Assembly (NCBI GenBank): GCA_030159075.1
Contig: BROG01001217.1
Span: 1 to 64,000 of the forward strand
Length of the DNA: 64,000 nucleotides
Source of the DNA: Atrina japonica
Lineage: Eukaryota; Mollusca; Bivalvia; Pterioida; Pinnidae
Reading direction: 5' to 3'
How positions within the stretch are numbered: the first letter of the stretch is position 1; each line of letters opens with the position of its first letter. A program made the translations under genes and the position numbers. Under the pieces are notes generated by a model. The model was not told where the DNA came from and searched no databases. It was given only the letters and a program-made list of their open reading frames with translations. Positions 56,764 through 64,000 of the stretch are shown piece by piece.

Positions 56764-57089
56764 CTAAATTAGATCTAGCAGTTGATGGGGTACATTCCAT
56801 GAATTTTTCAACAAAAACATGCCACCCACTTTTGAAACTGGGGGGAGGGGGCACAAACGTAGTTATAATTTTTTTTTACATACCGGTACCAATTTTTTTT
56901 ATACATTATCAACACGTCTGGAATCTAGAAAAAAGGCTTCCCAGAACTTTTAAAAATCAAAATGTTTCTGGATTCCTTCATCATGCTTGTGCATTTGTAT
57001 TTGCTGATACTCAATTTATTTTTGATAACTGAGACGCATGTCAATTTAATGCTATATTTGGCTGGAATAAAAACAAAACCCTCTGGCTA

Positions 57090-57605
57090 TTTCTGGGAAG
57101 CATGTCCTGAACCCGTGTCTGGGAGCTAGAGGATATCTCATCGGACTTCCGAATTAATCTATCAACAATATTTTTAACGATGAAGAGGTCATAATTCAAT
57201 GTATGAAGGATACTAGGCCAAAATTCTGTCCTGAATTTAGTAACATTTTGCTGATCAAACCTTCTTTTTAGAAGGATAATCAAAGTGGTTTATTAGTGGA
57301 TTGCTATGCGTATTTTCATGTCAGGATGCAGAAAAAAGGGATTCCAGATTTAAAAATAATATTGGAAAGATGTGTAAAACCCTACCCCTAATGAAATATT
57401 GCCTCACAATTAATCCAGCACTTAGAAATATGTGCAGTGATGACGGAGAGATTGTCGCCTAAAGTTGATAAAATAGGTGTAAAACCTTTCATTTTTCTAC
57501 TATTGATAAGGTATGCATTGCATTAAGTTTTAATTTCAGTTTAAATTTTAATTTTCAAAGTATAAACAAGTTTAATTAATGTCACCAGCCACAAACCTAA
57601 CCCCT
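57090..57605 (-). repeat. Hairpin-bearing dispersed repeat, copy A
   Basis: It matches copy B (62360-62915) in inverted orientation over about 500 bp, including 'aataggtgtaaaacctttca', 'aatatgtgcagtgatga', 'ggtatgcattgca' and 'aattaatgtc.ccagcc'. The internal hairpin is ccttctttttagaagg. Confidence 0.75.
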
Positions 57606-57969
57606 TTAAAAACCACCTTTTGGTTTGCTACCTACACCACTTCATAAACAATGCACCATTTTCACACGCATGGTGTCTTGTCACCACCCCCCAAAAATTT
57701 ATGCCCCCTCTTTGAAAATTTCTGGATCCACCCCTGTAATCCATTCAATATTTGAACTGTTGTGCCCCCCACTTCTGGACCAAGCTACGCTACTGTCGAT
57801 AGCATAGTTTAAAGAGTAACTTCGAGCACACATGGATGAAACAAAACTTTTGTGCAACCGGTTTTAATACTTTTGTGTCTGTTTTTAGCTTGCTGGGACG
57901 AAAGTCTGGAGAGCTTATGCCATACCCCAGCATTGTCGTTGGCGTCTGTAGACAAAACTTTAACCTGTT

Positions 57970-58435
57970 CTATATCTTTTTAACCACAAGGTACAGGGCT
58001 CTGATATTTCACATATAGATTCCTTATGTCAAGAGCTTTCATTTGGTACATGTACCTTGACTTTTGACGTAGTGACCTTGACCTTGAACTTTGACCTACT
58101 TTTCAAAAACTTTAGCCTTGACTATAGCTTTCAAACCATGAGGGATAGGGCTTTGATATTTCACATATAGATTCCTTATGACCAGAGCGTTCATTTGGTA
58201 CCTTGACGTTTGACCTAGTGACCTTGGACTTTGACCTAGTTTTCAAAAACTTTAACCTTGACTATACTTTTTAAGCCAGGAGGGATAGGGCTTTGATATT
58301 TCACACACACACACACATATATATGTATATTTCTTATGGCCAGAGCCTTCATTTTGTACCTTGACTTTTGACCTAGTGAACTTGACCTTGGACTTTGACC
58401 TACTTTTCAAATTTTTTAGACTGAGCTGAAGGAAT
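57970..58435. repeat. Tandem repeat with GACCTTGA words (~140-150 bp period)
   Basis: 'agggct.tgatatttcacata' occurs at about 57995, 58147 and 58286. Each is followed by 'cattt.gtaccttgac', 'tttgacctactttt' and 'caaaaactt'. This phrase set is, from memory, common in bivalve genomes. Confidence 0.75.
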
Positions 58436-58439
58436 AAAA

Positions 58440-59520
58440 ATTATACCAGTCCTTTTGACCTTAAAACCTGACAGCTTTGGGTCAAATATCTATTTAAAGT
58501 TGATATAACTAGTATGATTAACTCGTCAAAAAATTGCCAAAGCAAACTTGCAATATATGAAAATAAAGTGTGACCATACTTCCTGACACTCTAAGCGCTT
58601 TAATTCTTGCTTTTTCATTAAACTTTCTTTGAAATAAGCTGTCCTGAATTTTTCCAATATAAAGTAAAATTGAAGAAGAACCAATCGATAATCAAAACTC
58701 AAGTCTATTATAACACGACGAATTAGATATTCAATGGTCTCAACATGGAGATCATTTGTGAATCCCAACCTTTCTTCGGTTTATATCCCTATCCAGCATT
58801 TACAAATTAGGGTACTTGTAAATCAGTTCTTTTATTCAAATTGTTTTATTTTTAAATATATGTACACGGTGTTATCTCAGTGATACATTGTATCATGTAC
58901 TTTGATTAGGATTTTTTACCTCGCAATCAGAAGGTCCGAGGTTCAATTCCAATTTTGGATCTTACTTGAAACTTATTTGATTAAAGGTAACGGTTCCATT
59001 GCCAAGTAACGATCATTAGAAATGAAAAACACAGAACTATCAGATAAGTCTTAAACTAAGATAGGCTACGGTTTTACGATAAGTCGCAAGTCTTGGATAT
59101 CTGACCACAATTACGACCTGAAGACATTTAACAAAGAATAAAGACTCGGAACTGAATCGGAACGTTCCGGTACATGGTTGTTTTGGTATGTATTTTGAAG
59201 ATGTTTTAGTACAATAAGACGGTTGTTATGCTACATGTTTGGTTATGTTTTACATGTAAAATGCACATAACCTACCGTCTATAATCCGCTGTAACTTACT
59301 ATTTGAATCAGGTCGTGTCTTTGTGGCGACCAAGAGACAGTGCTTGTTTATGTTGTGTCATGATATATATTTGTAAATGTAGTATGTATCAGAATTCATT
59401 GTTAAAATCGTATTTCAAATTGAGAGAACATGACTTAATACTTGAATTAGCGTAGTGTTGATAAAACGGTTCTAAGTTTAGTATTATGAATTTACTGACG
59501 ACTTTTTGATAAAACAGACC
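58440..59520. other. Spacer; possible tRNA-like fragment
   Basis: Near 58918-58962, 'gaaggtccgaggttcaattc' looks like the T-arm of a tRNA or SINE, but no 5' half pairs with it. 'ggaacgttcc' at about 59159 is a 10-bp palindrome. Nothing else supported. Confidence 0.3.
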
Positions 59521-59524
59521 CCTA

Positions 59525-60650
59525 AACTTATGGGGCGCCATTTTACTTTTTAATACCAGTTAGTGATATCACTCATTCGAATAGGTGGTATCATTTTTAT
59601 AAATTTTTTAGTGATATCACTTATACGAATGAGTGATATAACGTATACGAATGAGTGATATCACCTATTTGAATCAGTGATATCACTTATTTGAATAAAA
59701 AAATCTCCTATTCAAATGAATTAATGATATCACCTACTCGAATAAGTGATATCACTAATTTATGGGGCGCCGTTTTATTATTCAATAAATGATATCACCT
59801 ATTCAAAAATTTCTTCCGTAAATGTAGATCTGCAGTGAATATCACTAGACCTATATCTACACAAAATTAAAATATACTCCTGGGTCTAAGAAAAATATGA
59901 ATTTTGTCATCTTGGCATTATAAATTATTTTTTTTTGTTTCCTTACATTTGGTCCAAAGAATTATATAGGGTGTTTTAATTTTGTGCGGAAATCGGACCC
60001 TAGTTCAAAATAGCAGGAGCCGGCGGTATGGTTTCGGCGGCTCTGTCTTCTTTGAATGCTGAACTCCGTCCAAATCCTGCAACTGACACGGGAGATGATT
60101 TTATCACGAACCCGTAATATCGTTCTTTGCGCTTTGTTCTTCCATACATATAGGCCTAGAGATATTCACTGCATATCTACATTTATGGAATATTCGTTTT
60201 GTAAAGTGATATCACCTATTCGAATAGGTGATATGACTTATTCGAATAGGTGATATCACCTATAAAGACGTATAAAGTGATATCTATTTGAATGAGTGAT
60301 ATCATCTATTCGAAAGAGTGATATCACTTATACAAATAGGTGATATCACTTATTCGTTTTATAAATGATATCACCTATTGGAATAATTCGAATAAGTGGT
60401 ATCACTAATAAAAACGAATAAGTGATATCACCTATTTGTATAAGTGATATCACTCTTTCTAATAGGGGATATCACTCTTTCAAATAGGAGATATCACTTA
60501 TTCGAATAGGTAATATCACTTATTCGGTATTCCAATAGGTGATATCACCCATTCAAATAGGTGATATCATTTATTGAATAAGTGATATCACCTATTCGAA
60601 AGAATGATATCACTAACTGGTTTTAAAAAGTAAAACGGTGGCCATATAAA
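59525..60650. mobile_element. GATATC/TTCGAA palindrome-array element, copy 2 (complete)
   Basis: The left end 'ttatggggcgccattttact' and 'ttttaataccagttagtgat' has its inverse at the right: 'atcactaactggttttaaaa' and 'agtaaaacggtggccatata'. Between them two arms of alternating gtgatatcac and attcgaat palindromes (59560-59810 and 60200-60615) enclose a non-repetitive core. The core's own edges are inverted: 'taaatgtagatctgcagtga' (59818) and, inverted, 'taaatgtagatatgcagtga' (near 60170). A second internal end sequence, 'tttatggggcgccgttttat', lies at 59760. The core holds a 29-codon ORF. Confidence 0.8.
60028..60117 (+). CDS. Small ORF (29 aa) in the core of the palindrome element
   Basis: ATG in good context (ggtATGG) opens MVSAALSSLNAELRPNP and ends TAA; a possible GTAATA donor overlaps the stop, so it might instead be a first exon. 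The core is GC-richer than its surroundings. Not recognised. Confidence 0.25.
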   Translation: MVSAALSSLNAELRPNPATDTGDDFITNP

Positions 60651-60654
60651 CTAA

Positions 60655-62355
60655 CGTTTTTCTTGTAAAATTGGACCCATTTCCCGATAAGGGAATCGTG
60701 TCACATAATCTCCCAGAGCGTTGGAAGAAGTCCATAGCTCAGATCAGAATCTGTGGTACTACACCATGCCTATTGCCGGTGATTTCTCCTATTTACATAA
60801 GAATGCTTGAACATGTAACAAAATAGTAAACAAGAGTGTTGGGAAGCTGGGACCTTTAATGATAAAACATTTGCAATGAGGTTGACATAGCCTACATAAT
60901 GACATTCAGTTACACATAAAAATCATTATCTTCTAATTGAAGATTTTATGAATTTTTCTGGTTTTTACATATGATCTTCCTACATATAATGTATATTAAG
61001 CAACAACAAAATGGATATAAAAATTAAAGTTACGCAAGCTTCACTATTGTTTCATATATCCTCTTTACTCTGTTTACGGGAAGGAAACAGACTCTATGTA
61101 CATATAAGGAAATTGACATGATAGATAGTAAACAAAATGTATCTTTGTTACGCGAATACACTGAGTAGGGCGAGTGTTCAGGAAAAAATACACACTTCAT
61201 ACTACTAAATTGGTGTTATTATCAACTTATTTTTAACATTGAGAATACAGGGATAAACCTCTCAGTTTACACCTACCACATTTGTCAATTGTTTACATTT
61301 CATTTATTTATTTCCAATTTTGGTAAAATGATATGAAACCATGTACTCATTTTCAATATACTAAAATTGGAAATGTAGGTAAAACAATAATAAAGGTATA
61401 TCACAAAAATAAATTAATAAAGCATATAAAATATTAAACAAAATGCAAGAACAAATTTTAGTCATCTGTGAAATTAAGCCATTCCAAATATACTGAGTGA
61501 CTCAGTCATGTACATTTACTTCGCAAAGTAACATCACAGCAAACTAAAAAAAAATACAAAACGAAAAAAAGATACATTGAAAACATGTATCCAAAATAAA
61601 ATAAAAACAAAAAAAATCTTATAATTTTTTTTTAATTTTAATTTAAAAAAACATTTTAGTACAAACCGTCAAATATAAGGTCTCAAGACTCTAGAAATTT
61701 TTTTGCAGTAATTATAAATGAAAATGAATGTATTATATGTATTTCATTTATAGCAGGTGAAATCTATTCTGAAGCTGATTTTAATAACCTGTAATTATTT
61801 TTGTTTTTGGTAGTCACGTTTTCACTTCTAAAGTTTTTAAAATTGTCATTTGTAAGATAACACTTTTGATAATACACCCACCAAATCAAAGATGATAGAA
61901 CATAAACACATTGTATTTGTTGATTTAAGTGACACAGAAGACGAAGTCCATTTTATTCTTATATTTCCTAGATTTAATGATGATAGGTATTTATATATTA
62001 AACCAGATTGCTTTAGGCGACCAAGTTTTTTTTACATTGATTCTGTTAAGGAGTGTTAATGACATAAAAGAATTATGTAATTTAGGAACATTTATCTATA
62101 TATTTCTGAAAAAAGAAGAAATAACTTACTGTTACAAATCCCATCACCATAGGACCACAAGTATTTATAGACTAGAGTTTAAAATATATTTTATTTTTAC
62201 AAAATACATGTATTTTATTATGCAGTTTGGTTCTGTGAATTTTCACCAGATCTGTTCACCGTGTCAGAGGTGACTATCTGTAACAATTGCAAAGTGTTTG
62301 TGTATACATATACATGTATGTACACGTGAGCGTATAGATGATATGTGTTTATGAG
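60655..62355. other. AT-rich spacer without recognised gene
   Basis: Poly-A/T rich stretches (61550-61660). The frame at 61929-62273 lacks any motif. Confidence 0.35.
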
Positions 62356-62359
62356 TGTA

Positions 62360-62915
62360 TATATATAAAAAGGGGTAAGGTTTGAGGCTGGCGACATTAA
62401 TTAGACTTGTTTATATATAGTCTGAAATTAAAACTGTTTGTGCAATGCATACCTCAGCAATAGTAGAGTGATGATTTCAAGTTGGAGTGCTGTAAATCTT
62501 AATTTAAGTTAATTTTTGGGCTTTAATTTTCGACTTTTTATAGAAAAAATGAAAGGTTTTACTCCTATTTTATCAACATTAGGCGGCACTCTCTCCCTCA
62601 TCACTGCACATATTTCTAAGTGTTGATTAAGTGTGAGGCAATATTTCATTAGGGGTAGGGTTTTAGATGTTTTTTTAATTTTTTTTCCTGCATCCAGATG
62701 CGAAAATACGCATATCAATCCGCTCATAAACAACTTTGATTATCCTTCTCAAAAGAAGGTATGATCAGCAAAAAAGTTACTAAAATCGGGACAGAATTTT
62801 GGTCTAGTATCCTACAGACATTGAATTATGACCTCTTTATCGTTAAAAATACAGTTGAATTAATTCGGAAGCCCAATGAGGCACCATCTAGCTTCCAGAC
62901 ACAAAAATTGCCATT
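62360..62915 (+). repeat. Hairpin-bearing dispersed repeat, copy B
   Basis: Inverted counterpart of copy A. Internal hairpin ccttctcaaaagaagg (62743-62758), flanked by 'ttgattat' and 'tatgatcagca'. It ends near 'aatgaggcaccatc' and 'cttccagacac'. Confidence 0.75.
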
Positions 62916-63396
62916 TCCCCGTTTAAACATACCGGTATTTTATTTCACAATTTCATATTAAGGGATTGGGCAAAAGTTATCACAACATTACATAGGCCAA
63001 CATATAATAATGGTCAATATGGCGACATCACAAAAATAATATACAATTTGAACGAAAACAAGAAGGAACTTGTTTATAGAAAGGAAAGAAGAATGAATAT
63101 TTGTGAATGGGAAGAGAACAGAATGTAGAGAAATTAGAGTGATATAACAGAATAGATAAACCCTTACGCTTAAAGACATAGTATCTACGATTTCCTCAAA
63201 TATTTCAATCTCAATTGTTTGGGTCAAATATGTTAATATTTGGAGATAAAAAACGAAAAATTGTTGAATTAAAACACATAGAAGTATAGTTTTATTGTAT
63301 TTCACAACTTTCCACGTTTTTTTATATTTTGTCGGTACGACAAAAATTCGTTTGCAAGCCCGCCCATATTCATATAACCTTAGCGTGACCTGTATT

Positions 63397-63408
63397 TGCG
63401 CATGCGCA
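63397..63408. promoter_or_regulatory. NRF1-like palindrome
   Basis: TGCGCATGCGCA is a perfect 12-bp palindrome matching the NRF1 consensus. It lies 25 bp before the ATG at 63433, so it probably marks a CpG-type core promoter. Confidence 0.6.
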
Positions 63409-63432
63409 TTTCCATTGTTGATAGTGAAAAGC

Positions 63433-63639
63433 ATGGCGTCCAAAGCAAAAACAAATTGTGGCCGACCTGTTAAATTGACAGATTCAGCTAGAAAAAGAAA
63501 TCGGAAAGAAGTTCTGGCGAAATACAACAAGACCAAGATAAATATTGGAAAGGAGCATGATCGATGGATAAGCCTCAAGGACCGTCTAAATGTAGGATCT
63601 CAAAATAAATCAACACGTGCTTACCTCAGCATCCATTGA
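63433..63639 (+). CDS. 68-aa basic protein of an uncharacterised invertebrate family, or first exon
   Basis: ATG 63433 (gcATGG context) opens MASKAKTNCGRPVKLTDSAR, followed by KRNRKE..YNKTKINIGKEHDRWISLKDRLNV and ends SIH-TGA. The pattern GRPxKLTxSARK..NKTxxxIGxxxDRWxxLKxxLxV is shared, as I recall, by uncharacterised proteins of molluscs and fish that usually continue for several hundred residues. The present frame covers only this N-terminal basic module, so it is either a first exon or a truncated copy. The frame is open upstream, but the NRF1 site and the context favour this Met. A converging gene ends 231 bp downstream. Confidence 0.5.
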   Translation: MASKAKTNCGRPVKLTDSARKRNRKEVLAKYNKTKINIGKEHDRWISLKDRLNVGSQNKSTRAYLSIH

Positions 63640-63869
63640 TTGATATCGATACGATCTAGGTCATTGCGTGTGCTTCTGGGATTGTTTCTGTGCATAATTA
63701 ATGAGTTTGATTCTTACAGACGACGACAACAAATCAGCATTTATCCGTTAATTACGCTAATTATACAAAAAAGTGTCGACGTGGAAGATCATTATTCAGT
63801 CATATCTTCGATATTTCCGCAAAATTGTCGACTAAAAAAAATAACCATTTTCGTAGATACTATATGTCT

Positions 63870-64000
63870 TTAAAATCGTTTAGTTTCCTTGATATATTCA
63901 TGGACGGCTTGCATAATTGTCTCGTCTTCTTGAACAGTGGCATTATCATCTCCAAAAAGAAGTTTTTCAGCCGTGATAGGATGCAAAGGTGTCAATCGAG
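63870..64000 (-). CDS. C-terminal end of an unidentified protein (partial)
   Basis: Entering from the right edge the minus strand encodes 42 codons, RLTPLHPITAEKLLFGDD, then VQEDETIMQAVHEYIKETKR and a final F, then TAA (63872-63870). No stop interrupts it. The ELLFG-D...V--FI--T-RF style tail occurs, as I recall, in uncharacterised and transposase-like proteins of aquatic invertebrates and fish. Only the tail is visible, so the function is unknown. It converges with the 68-aa gene and may be its functional neighbour or part of the same mobile unit. Confidence 0.5.
   Translation of the reverse strand, partial: RLTPLHPITAEKLLFGDDNATVQEDETIMQAVHEYIKETKRF

Noticed and set aside
58918..58962. tRNA gene
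   Set aside because: Only a T-arm/B-box-like phrase is present; no acceptor stem or D-arm pairs with it.
62988..63578. 196-codon open frame on the minus strand
   Set aside because: It is antisense to the recognisable 68-aa gene and its NRF1 promoter, has a biased hydrophobic composition from AT-rich sequence, and shows no family motif.

Overview
This window is eukaryotic nuclear DNA. It is AT-rich, has GT-AG introns, TATA and polyadenylation signals, and is crowded with transposon debris, minisatellites and fold-back repeats. The repeat types (tRNA-derived SINEs, DIRS-like and Ty3-like remnants, blocks with repeated GACCTTGA-type words, many ACATGTA words) and the gene divergence suggest a mollusc, probably a bivalve; that taxonomic call is inference.

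Solid host genes are few. (1) LMBRD2, a multi-pass LMBR1-domain membrane protein, lies on the minus strand from 37751 to 21022. I resolve 12 coding exons with consistent splice phases that sum to exactly 733 codons. (2) CRCP/RPC9, a small RNA polymerase III subunit, is one uninterrupted exon at 51789-52229 (+). It sits 46 bp downstream of what looks like the last exon of an unidentified membrane protein. (3) At the left edge (285-429, -) is the first exon of a secreted coiled-coil protein with a TATA box. (4) At the right edge are a 68-aa basic protein behind an NRF1-like promoter palindrome (63433-63639, +) and the C-terminal exon of a converging gene (63870-64000, -).

The rest is mostly mobile or repetitive. 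There is a PIF/Harbinger element with TAA target duplications (3547-4531), and a piggyBac element with TTAA duplications inside LMBRD2 intron 11 (21381-22161). A Mutator-like candidate with a zinc-finger exon lies at 43777-44605. LINE remnants are at 6763-7372 and 54790-55110, a DIRS-like remnant at 9025-10178, Ty3-like gag and RT remnants at 39032-39619 and 42111-42525, and three copies of one SINE family. There are also several MITE-like inverted repeats and a dispersed 500-bp family with a conserved hairpin.

The most unusual structures are three. The first is a family of elements built from alternating GATATC and TTCGAA palindromes exactly 11 bp apart (8551-8860 and 59525-60650). The second is a seven-fold 67-bp tandem array in LMBRD2 that copies the end of exon 3 together with its splice donor. 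The third is a recurring theme of deleted DNA transposons that keep only a promoter-proximal transposase exon.
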